64,000 bases of DNA from Benincasa hispida (lineage: Eukaryota > Streptophyta > Magnoliopsida > Cucurbitales > Cucurbitaceae), in contig NC_052349.1 of NCBI RefSeq assembly GCF_009727055.1, positions 96,138,041 through 96,202,040 of the forward strand, in the 5' to 3' direction. Of this stretch, positions 11,286 to 24,290 are shown piece by piece (within the stretch, counting starts at the first letter, position 1; each line of letters begins with the position of its first letter). The notes beneath the pieces were generated by a model, which was given only the letters and a program-made list of their open reading frames with translations, had not been told where the DNA came from and searched no databases. Made by a program: the position numbers and the translations under genes.

Positions 11286-11550
11286 TTAGCACATACAAAT
11301 TACTTTTCAGTTATACAAAAAAAAAAAAAAAATCAACATGTTTGAAATAACACTTTATTAACAGAGAAAAAGAGTTTGATATTTACATTCAAGCAAACAC
11401 TTATAGAAATTAAGTTCCTCTTTAAATCAGGAACTACATATCATCATTCAGATCGAGAAATTTATATTTGTAAAGTCAACCGGATACCTCCCACTTCAAA
11501 CAAGCACGAACACTCCAAACAGCAATAAGTATTCGAACCAAAGAAAGAGG

Positions 11551-12313
11551 ACACTACCACTTAGTTACCTCGATATTCTCTGTGTGAGAACCCAGGAGTG
11601 GGTGGACTCTGGCTATTTTGGTTAGAAGGGGTTTTCGAGATTGGAGGAGGAAGACGATTGAAGAGAAAAGCCATTATCCGCATAGAATTTTGGTCAATCG
11701 TGTAGCCGATCAAGTCTAATCGCATAGACTCTCTAAATTGATCGTATAGTCTATCTATTGTGTAACTCTTGTCTCTTTTTGGAATAATAAAATCATATTT
11801 CATTTATTCCTTTTGCCATAATAAACTGCTTAACCTCCCACTAAGGTGGTTAGAGAGAAAAAGAAGATAATTATCAAATAATTAATAATTATAATAAATA
11901 TGATAACTAATTTTATCAATATTATATTTATAACATATAGTTTTAATATTGCATCATATACAATATAAACTATAGTTATTTTTCTCTATTTTATAGTATT
12001 TAATATAAATCTTATTTTATATTAATTTAACAACTATGAATCTTATTCATAGGAAAATATATTTGAATCATATTCAATATATTTATTCCCTCCAATTAAA
12101 ATATAATGTATCATATACATTATGTCAATTATATCATATATAATTGAATCAACTTAATTATATCATATATAATTGAACCTCTTATTAATTTGAACATTTC
12201 AAATTAACCCAAAAACTAATTCTCAACTAAATCCTTTGAGCTACCAAAGGAAACTTATAGACCTGTAGCTTGAAACTCCAATGGTACATGAATAATTAAT
12301 TAAACTCTTTAAT
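11551..12313 (-). mobile_element. Copia family B LTR, copy 2 (fragment)
   Basis: Closely matches 8,711-9,310, including the starting block CTACCACTTAGTTACC, the TATTCTC/GAGAACCC region and the CGATC-rich stretch at 11,690-11,760. It also has an internal segment (about 11,960-12,110) not present in copy 1. It is truncated at both ends: on the left at the same position as copy 1, on the right by GC-rich sequence at 12,314. Confidence 0.8.
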
Positions 12314-12760
12314 CACATTATGTCCCCCTCCCCCTCGAGCTCACCTCTAGAACCCGAAAGGAGGCGTGAGGACGGTAGATAGCACCCTTTTGTGATACCT
12401 ACTGCCCATCTAAATCTTTTTCACTCATTACTCTTTAAGCCAAGAATATAAACAACAACTGTTTGACTACTCATTTTATTACAAACAGTACAACGTTTAT
12501 ACAACTTCCAGACTTAACTATGAAGTTTACATCAACATATCTAAAATCGGAAGTGTGGCTGTGGCGTAGCAGACCTTGACCTTAGCAGCAGCCTGGAACT
12601 CCTCATCTTTTGTAACCTGGGAAGAAAAACATGAAAGAAAATAATGAGATTCAAGAAAGCTCAATGAGTGGTAAGCAATTTCTAGAGTCTCTTTTAACTC
12701 ATAATAATACAAGCATAATATAATTACAAGGTTAACATTCAAACCTTAGCCTTGAATGAG
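12314..12760. repeat. Unclassified LTR-like sequence
   Basis: Begins with a C-rich stretch (TCCCCCTCCCCCTCGAGCTC) and shows mixed composition unlike flanking AT-rich DNA. Minus-strand reading gives a short exon-like segment ending near 12,541, with no recognised domain. It interrupts LTR copy 2 abruptly, so it is probably another element's terminal repeat. Identity uncertain. Confidence 0.35.
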
Positions 12761-12859
12761 TCTGTTCTCAACTCTACCTACACACACGATAGATAGTTAA
12801 ATTGATATTAGTCATAAATACATACACTCCTGTGTTCCCTATGTGCACATAGATCCCTG

Positions 12860-13012
12860 ATTATGGACTCATATGCTAGGCCTGTCGGCCCTCTGATCAT
12901 CCCATACGAGGTTCTTCTCACAAGTTCAGAAACTAGGCCTTATGGCCCCCTGACCATCCCGTGAAATTCTGCTCCGGGCTTAGAAACTAGGTCTGTTGAC
13001 CCCCTGACCATC
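12860..13012. repeat. Three-copy minisatellite, period about 55-60 bp
   Basis: Three imperfect units carry the core CTAGGCCTNNNGGCCCCCTGACCATC, at about 12,875, 12,933 and 12,986. The core contains AGGCCT and GGCC half-palindromes. No coding potential seen. Confidence 0.65.
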
Positions 13013-13014
13013 TC

Positions 13015-13222
13015 AGTCACATATTCTCATGTTTATTCTGGCTACTCATTCATATCATAAACATATATTCTAAAAGATATGCTTAAGACCTTAAAGGAAA
13101 TACCACTCATCTTAAAAGAAATGCCACTCACCACTTTTCTTTAAGATCTTAAGCATATCTTTTAGAATATATGTTTATATTATGAATGAGTAATCAAAAC
13201 GAGCATGAGAATATGTGACCAG
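13015..13222. repeat. Inverted repeat, arms about 80 bp, loop about 40 bp
   Basis: The left arm (13,015-13,095) starts GTCACATATTCTCATG and includes ATATTCTAAAAGATATGC. The right arm (about 13,140-13,222) is its reverse complement with few mismatches, ending CATGAGAATATGTGAC. It would fold to one long stem. It follows the minisatellite directly and is followed by a short AT microsatellite (13,225-13,240). Confidence 0.85.
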
Positions 13223-13239
13223 GATATATATATATATAT

Positions 13240-15434
13240 TAACGTGTGCCCCCTAAGTTCAAGAGAATGGAGCTTACTTTAGTGGTTTGTTGGTGAACCT
13301 TTAAACTACCAGAGTCGGGACTTTGAATTGGCCCCAAATCAGATACTTTTTTTCTTTCTTTCTCTTTTTTTTCTTTAATATATTAACTAATTTTTATAAT
13401 TCTAATACTATAATAACTTAATTCCATTTTTATTTTTTCTCAAATATATTAGACTCATTTAGATTTTTAGTTTTAGAAAATTAAGGCATATAAATACCAT
13501 TTTTAAATATAATTTTTTCTCTGTTATTAACTTTACCATTATTTTAAAATTACATTCAAGTTAGTACAAGTTTAATCCTTAATTTTTAAAATAAATATTT
13601 AAACTTTCAATTTTAACTCTAAAAATCCCTTAAAATATCTAATAGATATATAAGCTATCAATTTAGTATCTAAAAATCTCATAAAATATTAAAAATAATT
13701 AAAATTAACCATTGTATTAGAAAAAAAAATTATTTATGTTTCTAATTGAATCTTAAATTTTCAATTTTGTAGTCAATAGTTACATCTTTTTTATTAGACA
13801 CACAAACCGAGATGTCAATGGTCTAGTGCATATTTTTCAAGATTCAAGAAGTATATCTCACAAAAGTTCTTATGCTAGTTAGCTAGTTTGACAATATTAT
13901 ATGATTTGAATATTATATCGATGCATCTAATATTATATTTATATAAATTTGTGCCCTTTATCTAAATTCCTGGATCTTTCACTGTCTTCGATTATATGTT
14001 AATCCATCTCAAACATAGACTGTACATGTGAAAAATTATATATTCACAGTTTTTTTTTTTTTTTTGGATGAGCTATAACAATACAAGTCTTAAACTTTAA
14101 TATTATAGATGGAATATATCGAACAATTGCAATGACATTTAATTCCTGATAATTAACATTAATCAATTATAGTTTAACCATCACAAATCAATTTAAGAAT
14201 AAAATGGACCATTATTTGGTGATAAAAGGGAAAAGGCCTTTATGGTCAAATATTTTATAAATATTTCTCTTATTCATTAATTTTTCTTATAAATGTTTTT
14301 TTAGTTCAATTTTCTAATAAATATTAAAGGGAAAAAAACTATTCAACACCCTTATGATGTGGAAAGCTCAAATATTCAACGTAATGAAATAAAAATTAAA
14401 GCATATTTAATTTTGACCCTTACCATCATTGAGTTTTAAACTTTTATTTAATTTAGGGACAGGAAAATAAACCTCAAACCTTTAGTTTGAAAATTTATAC
14501 GATTTAAATAGTTGAGTTATACTCAAAATTATATTACAACTATAGGTATCATCATATCAATATTAATACATTGGACTCCATCAAAATTTCACAATGAGTT
14601 GCACACCCAAAAAATAATTATTTGCTACAATATCATTAAAAAAAGAAAAAAAAAAAAAAAACTAACATACATTCAATCGAATACTTTCTTTTGAAAAGAT
14701 ATGTATTTAATAGAACACTTGTTACATTTTTTAAATAATTGATAAAGATTTTGTGTTAAATTGAAGTTTCATTTTAGAGAGACAAAGAGAGAATTTAATT
14801 GTTAAAGAGGAAAAACGTATTTGGTTGTTTATTTAGAGAATGTTAAATAAATTCTTATTATGTGTAACAAATATTAGATCTAAAATTTTACAAAGGAATG
14901 GTACCATTTTCTCAAAACGCACCAACAAATTCTCAATATATCTCTCTTATTTTCTCTCATTAGCCTTTTTGAATAATTGACCAAAAGACGGGTATTTTAC
15001 TTGTGGTGCTTTGAGCTTAACCTTTCTGGTCCAAAATGATTTGAGCTACACAACGTTTTACCTTGGATAGATGTATCTTGGGGAGGATAGGCCAAAAAAT
15101 ATCTATTACACCAGTGGTTGATAATAAAGAAATTCAATACAAACCATAGAAGGATTGAATCTCCTTTAAAGAGAGCGAGATATCTACATCTAAACTTAAT
15201 TGTTTACGTTTTTGTTTATGTGTTCGTTTCTCAATATTTACTTCATTTCTCTCTGTTATTTGTAGTTTTTCCATCAATATTAAATCAAAATAAGTTCAAT
15301 ACTCAAATTAAAATTATCGTGTAAGGCATATATTCTAATTTCTAACGTGAAATAAGAGGTCAAAGACTTGAATTCTTCTATCTCAATTTTTTTTAAAAAA
15401 AAAAAAAGAAAAAAAGAAAAGCAAAAAAAACTAA
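13240..15434. other. AT-rich intergenic DNA
   Basis: No gene or element recognised. It contains poly(T) at 14,050-14,066 and poly(A) at 14,640-14,660. Short frames at 14,512 and 15,118 have AT-driven composition and no domain. Confidence 0.6.
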
Positions 15435-15733
15435 GGCCTCATTCGGTAACCATTTAGTCTTTTGTTTTTGTTTTTGAAATTTAAGACTATTCCATCTATA
15501 TTTCTTACAACGATTTGCATCTTTCTAAAGAACAATGGTTAAATTCTTAGCCAAATTTCAAAAACAAAAACAACTTTTTGAAAGTTGTTTTTTTAGTTCT
15601 AAAAATTTGACTTAGTTTTGTAAACCATTGGTGGAAGTAGATATTAAAGAAAGAAATTTGAAGGTAGGAATAGTGTCTACACGCTTAACTTTAAAAAAAT
15701 AAAAAAAAAACAAAATAGTTACCAAACAGAGTC
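15435..15733. mobile_element. MITE with about 20-bp terminal inverted repeats and TAA flanks
   Basis: The left end GGCCTCATTCGGTAACCATT and the inverted right end GACTCTGTTTGGTAACTATT match well. TAA lies immediately outside both ends (15,432-15,434 and 15,734-15,736), as expected for a 3-bp duplication of PIF/Harbinger type. It has no coding capacity. Related copies lie at 33,991-34,259 and 34,258-34,448. It sits about 0.8 kb upstream of the LAX2-like gene. Confidence 0.6.
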
Positions 15734-16109
15734 TAAATTTTTAATTCTTTAAGGAGCATTTGGAACTCCAACTTACCTTGGTAGAGTGGGCTATTGTAAC
15801 TTACTCAGTGTTTGGGTCTCATATTATAATAATTGAAGTTACCAATTATTATAATTATGGTAAAACTATTTGAAAATTTTTATTATCTTACTATTTTGTA
15901 ACCATCATCTCTTCTCATTTATAATAATAATTTTTTCTCATTTGTAACTCAAATTAAAATAGTTTACATAATCCCACGAACTATAATAATGATGGACTAT
16001 AGACTCTTATAATTTATTGTTTAAAAGAAAAAGTAGAGGAAGTAAATACATTAAAAAGAAAAAACAATTCACAAACAACAAAAAGTTGCAAGTGCCAAAG
16101 TAGGAAACT

Positions 16110-16425
16110 AGAAATCTTTTATAACCTAAATTATATCACACACATCACACCAACTGAACAATCTCTCTCTCCTTTCTTTTCTCTCTCTTCTGCAACTATT
16201 TCATCATCTCCACAAGGTTCCAAAGATAGAGAGAGAAAATAATGAAAAATTAGGAAGAATAATTTTTAGTTGTGATTATTATTAAATTTTATACTTTCCT
16301 TCCCAATCCCATAGACATGATTATGATCAAACAAACACCACAACCAAAAACCCTCATCATCTTCTTCTTTTTCTTAATGGGTCTCTCTTTTTTTCTCCTC
16401 TCAAACAAACCCTTCATCATCTTCC
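16110..16425 (+). promoter_or_regulatory. Probable core promoter and 5' leader of the LAX2-like gene
   Basis: A TATAA-like word in TTTTATAACC (16,117-16,126) is followed by a pyrimidine-rich CT tract at 16,161-16,195, a common plant leader feature. Transcription start not determinable. Confidence 0.3.
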
Positions 16426-16512
16426 ATGGCTCCTCAAATTAACCATTTTTCTTCTCATAATTTCTTCAATATTCATCCATGGCTCCCTCTCACCACAAAA
16501 ACCTCCCCCTGA
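16426..16512 (+). CDS. 28-codon ORF directly upstream of the LAX2-like frame
   Basis: ATG at 16,426 opens 28 codons (MAPQINHFSSHNFFNIHPWL at the start) and stops at 16,510-16,512. Composition is ordinary protein-like rather than low complexity. The downstream gene frame is the next frame over (+1), open throughout this stretch but without its own ATG before 16,571. Either this is an upstream ORF that tunes translation, or it is the true N-terminus and a one-base indel in the run ACCTCCCCCTGATC separates it from the main frame. Not decided from sequence. Confidence 0.4.
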   Translation: MAPQINHFSSHNFFNIHPWLPLTTKTSP

Positions 16513-16570
16513 TCGACCATCGTACTCGTACAACCACGGTTCTTCCCGTTCGATTCCCGGCTCGCCGGAC

Positions 16571-19500
16571 ATGACAATGGTTGCTACCCTAAACCACCTC
16601 TCCAAACACCATCCTTGCGGCGGCGCCGACCATCTCATGAATGGTGGTGCTCCACTTTGTAATCAATATTATTATTATTATTATTATTTAGGATCTAATC
16701 CTAATCTAATTTCTCTTGATCCTCACATGGCGGAAGATGATTCCACAACTAATAGTTTTAATGATCAAGCCCCCTCTAATAGAGATGATGGCTGGCTTCA
16801 ATTAAGTATAGGTGGCAGCCGCGGCGGCGGTGACAGCGTAACCGGAGTAAAATACGATCAACGAGAGTTGATGATCCTCGGAAGATCAAGCTCGGGTTTG
16901 GTGGAGCTAGATCTATTACCCGGTGGCGGTCGGGAAATTCCGACGAATTATTCGAGGTGGGTTTCGGATTTCTCGAGCTCTGAGACTGCGACGACATCCA
17001 AAACGGGGACGAAGACGGAGACAGGAATAGCCATGCCTTTGTTTTTGGGAACTTCTAGTTCTTCCAACTTTGTACAGCAAGAGATTAATTGGGCATTTAG
17101 GCCGGTGGCCGGTGTCGGAACCGGGGTCCCGTCTTCTTCCTCTCCGTCAACATCGGCTGTGTCGTCTTCTTATTCTCTACCGGTCAGCAGTCGTCGGAGT
17201 TCTTACTTAGGCAGGCCATTAATCCAATTCCAGAGTGTCGGAGTCGACACCGCCACGGCCGGGCCGAGCTCCGACGTCAGAATTATAAATCCTCCCCGCC
17301 GGCCCCATTCTGGTATTTGGTTTACATTAAAAGCCTTAGAAAATCAGTAAGTAGAAAAAATAAAAAAATAAAAATAAAAAATTTACATATCCTCTTTGTT
17401 TCTTATTATTACATATCATAATCAAATTGTTGTCTAAAACTTTGATTTTGGGTTTGTTAATGCAGAGGAAAAGAGCCAATCTTGCCTCAAATATCAAAAA
17501 GTTATCTCAGAATCAAGTGAGATTTTTCTCTCTAATTAACCCTAATTAAATTTCTCCTTTTATTTATTTATTTATTTATTTATTTTGCCTTTGACTTTAA
17601 TATCTATCTCGCTCTCTCTTTCTTCCCTTTTTCTATCTTTTTTTTTTTTTTTTCTAATTTTGATTGAACTTTTAAGTGAAAACCAAAAAAGAATACTAAA
17701 ACTTTTTGGATCATCATCTTTTTTTTTTTTTCCTTACATATGACTTCTTTATTTTATTTATTTATTTATTTTGGTTCTTTGAAATTAATAGGGATGAAAG
17801 GATGACAGTTGGTTTGGTAATGAAGTATTTGGTTAATAAGCTCCATCTGGATAGCGAATCAGAGGTATTTATAAACAATGAACTTCTTTTTATTAATTCT
17901 CTTCATGTTTTTGCTTAATTTCATTATATATTATTACATATGAACAATTTAAGCTTTTATTCATTAGATTTAATTATGAGAATATTAAGGAAGAAAATTA
18001 TTTTAAGAAATGGAAAACTAAGATTAATTCACCATTAATTAATTAATTGCTTTGTAGTTATATTGATATTTTGCATTTAAAGGTATTATTTGGATTTATG
18101 GTTTGGTGTTACTGATCTGATGGAAACATCAAAACTAAAATAGGGCTTCATTTAGGTTCCATCTTCTAGGCTTCTAGGATGTTAATTAATTAATTAATAG
18201 TAACCCCATACTTTATGTTTTTGTATTATTTTACACCATATAATATTTATATATGTGTGTACAAAAACTAGCTTTTTAGCAGTTAATTAAGATGGTTAGT
18301 TATTTATAATAATTGGATAAATAGCAAATTATATTAACTTGGTTTGCATTTTTTTTTGTTTCTTTTTTCTTTGTTGAATGCAACTACGGTAGAGATAGGG
18401 ATCAAACCTTTAACCTTTAGAGTGGAAGGTCATGTCAATTACGATTGAGTTAATCTCACTTTGACAACCTGCATTTTTTTCTTTTTTGTTGATTATATTT
18501 ATTTGTGTGTTTTTTTTTATAATAATGGATTATAATTTTCAAGATTTGCAAATCATATCTTTCTTTAGAATTAATTTTAAAATCAAGGATAATGATCGTT
18601 TTCTAATTTTACAAAATAGTAAAGTAGTAAATATAAATATATCTACATAAGATTTTAGGCACATTTCTTTTTCTATCAATAACATATAGGATGAGAGATT
18701 CGAATCTTTAACCTTTCGATTAATAGTTCATGTATCATGCTTAATAAACGGTTTAGCATATTTAGGGTTTAGTTAACAGGAAAGGTTTTTCTCTTCTTTT
18801 TTTTCTCCTTTTTTTATGGTAATCAAAGATTAAATTTACTCAAAGGAAATCATTAAATATTTTATAAAAAAAATTTATTATAATTTAGAAACCCATAGAC
18901 TTTAATGTGTTTTATTGTATCCCATTCACTACTGGATTCAAGAAAAAGTGTTTTAGCAAAAATTAAAATATGTGTAAAGAAAACAACCTACCAACTTTCT
19001 TTTCTTCATTAGAAACCTTAAAGTTAATTCATGAATAATAATGGAGGAATCAAAGGAAAAATAAATGTTTATTCTCAAATAATTAGACAAAAACTTGCTT
19101 CTCTATAGAACAGGAGACTTATATTAAAAACAAACCAACATAGGAGAATAAAATATTAACCAATCTTTACCTTTAAGAATGCTAGCTAGCTAGCTTGTCT
19201 CTTTTAATGTCTATTGCTTTTAAGGTTTCCCTGTTTTTTCTTTCTTCCTTTTTTTTTTTTTTTTCTTTTTTTGGTTAGCATTTCTTGGACTAGAAGACTA
19301 TACACACATGAAACTAATTTAAGATGTTATATAGTTAATATTTATGAATTAAGAAAACTAAACTTTTTTATGTATAATGCTCGACTCTCTCTTGTTTTAA
19401 TATTGCATGAAAATATTAAAAATTTTGAAGCTCAAATTAATTAGGCTCATCCTATAAAGAATTTTTTTCCTTTTTTTTTTTTTTTAATTTCTAAAATGAT

Positions 19501-22500
19501 GTTTGTTTAACAGAAGCTTCTTCTTTTAGTTCCAACTTTTCAAAAAGAAAAATTTTATAAAAATCCAAATAAATGTTGAAACTGCCCTTTTATTTTTAGA
19601 AATATAACAATAGTATTATAAAAAAAAATTGAATATAGATTAAAAAAACTCCAAAAATAATAATAGATAAACATTACTCTTTAAAACAAAAATGAAACCC
19701 TTATCAAAATAGACCCCAAGATTTTTAAGTAAATTAAAACATATAATTTATTCACAAGTTCTTCTCTTTTTTTTTTTTTAGAATATATTCATATATAAGG
19801 TATTCTAGATGACTTAAGGAAGACCACAAGGGCAAGATCATAATTGTACCCTATAAAAACAATAAAAGAAAGGCAATTTCATAAGTTGGTAGCTTGTCAT
19901 ATGTCATATGTAGATGAGTTTACATATTTTTTGTAATATTAATAATTATTTTCCATTTATACTAGGGATTCTTAGATAATTACCAAACATAAGACACATC
20001 ATAGCTTAACCATTATGTTAAAACAAAATCTTTTAAATGAGTTTTAATATAGAATTCAAATTTTTGTTAGATACAATTTTTTAAGAAAAAATGGAAAATA
20101 AGAACCTAGATGATGTGTATATATGTAGCATTTAATAAATGAAAGTTTAAAGTACATATAACAATTTAATAGAATATGATTGCTAACATGTTTTTTACCC
20201 CCTCTCCCCCCAAAGGAAAAAAAAAAAAAAAACTATCATTGCTTGCATTATAAAAAGTGTTGGTTAACATGGATGAATTAATAAGCAAAATTATTCATAG
20301 TAATAATATAGATATCTAAATTGATAAAAGCATTTGTAGCGCTTATCATTATGCTTTTCAAGCTCACACTTAATAATGTAATATCAATAGTTCTTCACTA
20401 ATAATTATTAGAAAACAAAGAACACATAAATTATATAATATTTTATTCATCTATAACTTTTTTTTTTAATTTTAAAAGTATATTCTCATGTTTTATAGAA
20501 TTTGAATATAAGGTAGTTGTAAATGATAAAACTATTGAAAATATTTTTAAATATAACAAAATGTCATAGTCTATCAATGATAGACACTAATAGATATTTG
20601 ATAGATGTCTAGCAATGTCTATTAGTAATAGATAATGAAATTTTGTTATATTTGAAAATATTTTTCAACAATTTTTTATATTTCAAAACAGCCCTCGAAT
20701 ATATTATAATTTTAGTTTACATCTTAGAAATTTCGAATCTTCAGACAGAAGGAAATTGCGTTTTACACTTTTTTAGGAAGAACTTAAAATTTTAGTATTG
20801 CTTTTAGTAGATACAGTGTATTTGGCAAACATATTGTTTATTCTTTTAAAAATGGTTAAAAACGTATATTTCAATAAGTATAGATTTTTTAAATATTCAT
20901 AAATCAGGGTTTTTAAAAAAAAAAAAAATACAGGGTATTTTGAATCCATGTGAGAGAAAGAAAAACTATAAGTATTTAAATTTTATTTACCAGTTGATCA
21001 GTCATCATCGATAATAATTACAATGTAGCTGCCAATTAAGATTTTTCTTATTGGAGATAGAGTTTCAAGAAATCAAATTAGCTAATTTATTTTTAAACTT
21101 ACTTTACAATAAAGAGTTATAAATATTGTCAGCTTATTAATCTATTTTTAGTATTTATAGGGTTTTTTTAAAAGGACGTATTTTTAGTATTTAAATTGAT
21201 TTTTTTTTTTTTTTTTTTTGCTTTAATTGAATAGCATGCATTAAAACAACCCTTTACCATATTAAGAAAACACTTTATGATAAAGTACATATATAAATTT
21301 AAACTCTTATTTTTGCAAAGTATGATTAAAGAGTAGTGATCAAAATAACTAGGGTTTAAGTAATGAAATATAGTTCAAATAAATATTAGTTAAACTTTAT
21401 TTCAAAAAAATAAATTATTAGCTAAACATATATTTAAATATTGAAAATTTTATTTAACATTGTTAAAAGTTGTAGTATATGTCTAGAAATAAATGATAAC
21501 AAAATATATAGGAAAATGTGACTGATTTTTTTTTAGTTAATTAACAAATGTGTGATTAGAATATGAAAAAACTCTTCCCTATAGTCATATAATATATTTT
21601 CACTAGTCTTGTGTTATATTTGAATTGACTAAATAAAAATAATGATCATGATATAAGCAAAATAAAGTATATTTTTAAAGTGTCATTCCATCTCATATGT
21701 CCTATTTAGTAAATATATATATATATATAAAAAAAAAAATTGAGTGCAATCTGGATAAACATTACCCGTTAAAATTTTGTCATAGGGTAAAAAATAAATT
21801 TTAATGGAATTTTTTTTTTTTTTTTTTTTTTTTACTATGTATGAAAAAAAAATACATGAAATTATGTACAGTCTAGTCTTTTTGCAAATAATTTATCATT
21901 AAAAAAAATCAACCCTACTACTAAACACCTAAAAATTAATTGTTACTTCATTTTAGCATTTCATACACTGCAATCAGCTTAATATATATTACTTTCATAT
22001 TGGTGGATTTTCAAAATTAGAAAAATAAAGGGAATTATTTATACAAAATAGCAAAATTGTAATTACCTTTGAGAGAGACTTGATAAAAACCAATAGAATT
22101 TTATTATTGATAAATGCTGATATAAGTCAACCAGTATTTATAAGTGTTTTTTTACTATTTCTGTAAATAGTTTGACATTTCTTCTAATATATTATTAATA
22201 AATAGGAGATTGAACACACAAAAATAAAAATGCACACTTTTTTTTATTTTATCTATTTTTATCGAATATTAATTATTTTTTATACATTCTTTTATCTATT
22301 TTTTTTTAGTATGTGTGTATGTATACATATATTGTGTCTCTCTTCCTTTTCTTTTTTTCTAAAGTGCAATAATATATCTTTGTCATGCATAGAGTTTCAT
22401 ATTGACTTGGATGCTTTTGTGTTTATGTGTATGAATGGGAAAAAGAAAAAAATAAAATAAAGGTAGAATTGGCTTAGCATGCACTCTTTTGGAGACCCAC

Positions 22501-24254
22501 TAACATACAAGAAACAAAAAGTGAAAAAAAAAATTTAAAAAAAAAAAATTGATTATAAATTGTACATAGAAGAAAAATGATGTGTTAAATCGAGAAAGCG
22601 ACAAGTGGACCCGAAAAATAAAATTCTTTAGGCATTAAGAACTATGGAATTTGTATTCGTCATGCTTTCGAGTGATTTAAGTCAGCCAAGGAATTGTTAG
22701 AGATTTTAATTCTTTTTTTTTTTCTTTTTTCTTTTTTTTTCTCTAATTAATTAGTTAATTAATTATTATTATTATTATTTTTTTTTTTTTTTGGAAAAAT
22801 GATCACATTTTGTTGGAGGGTAGGCCCATATTGATTACACTTCAAATGTCTCATCAAAACCCATCTTTTTTATTTTCTTTTAAGTGGTGCACTTTTGATG
22901 TTTACATGACCATACCACCAACCACACACATATTCCAACATTTCAATCTTTATCATTCCCATTTATAAACTTTATTAATTTATTTATTTGTTTTAGTATT
23001 AATTAGAAGCTTAGGCCTTTCTTTATTTTAATTCTCACATTTTAAGTCCTATGAAAAAAATAAACAATAATTATTTATCTCCAAGTATGGATCACCATCT
23101 TTATTATATAGAGACAAATAATTAGTGTTTTTGGGAAAGTTGTTGAGGATTAAAGTTAATTGGTTTTTTCTTTTGAGTTTACACATTTAGAGAGGCTAGC
23201 TTTTGAAATAAATTTAGAAAGGGGTTGTATAAAAGTTTAAATTTGTAGTTTTTTTTTTAGAGATTTTTTTTTTTCTAAATTTAATTTTGGAAAAAAATAT
23301 ACATTTTTGTCTCTAAATTTCAAAATGTTAACGTTTAGTCTTTGAGTTTTGAGTTTAGCTTTAATTTAGTCCATATATTTCAAAATGTTGCAATTTTGCC
23401 TCTGATATTTGAGTTTTCTTTCAATTTGGTCCCTAGATTTTAGATTTACACTTTTAACTTCGTTTTTTCTTTAAATACTCACTTTCAATCATTAGCAAAA
23501 TAATATCTATTAATAAATCTAAAATAATTATGAAGTGAATTTAAAATTTAAATAGTAATGAAAAAATAGTGAAATTCATTCATTATAAGTCTTTTAAATC
23601 TCATAAATTAATTAATAGACATTTAGACTAAAGATAAAAAGTAAGTATTCATTGAAAAATCAAGATTAATTAAAATGGTAGATCTTGAAACTTACCAAAT
23701 TAAAACAAAACTAAATCTCAACAGTAAATTAAAAACATCTTGAAACCTAAGGATTAAAACTTAAAAGACTAACCAACAAGAGCGTAGCTTAATTGGCATA
23801 ATGTTCATACTATCAACCTCGTGGTTTGAGGTTTGATTCTCCCCCCCCCCCCCTAACACTTTAATTATAATACCTCTTCAAAAAAAATTTAAAAAAAAAA
23901 AAAAAAAGAAAACTTAAAAGACTATGTATAATATTTTGAAATCGAGGACCAAATGGAAATTAGACTTAAAATTTAGAGACTAAGAAGGTATTTTTCTCTT
24001 TTTAACTTTTTAATTTATTGAAAGTACTATAAACTCTATTTTGTCCATATCTAATAATAATACATTATTTTGAAAATAAATTAAAACCCACAAAAAAATA
24101 AGATCTTCAAAAAAAAAAATATTGAAAATATAGATATTAGAATTCAAATTAAAAGAAATTTCAAAAAAAAAAAAAAAAAAGTGAAACACGACTAGAAAGA
24201 AAGAATCTTTATTTATATCAAAACCCCACTTTGTTTTTGCCAAAATTTTACGTG

Positions 24255-24290
<36 letters not shown>

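Noticed and set aside
23771..23908. tRNA gene
   Set aside because: Has box A and box B but no cloverleaf stems, and has an A tail and target duplication, so it is a SINE.
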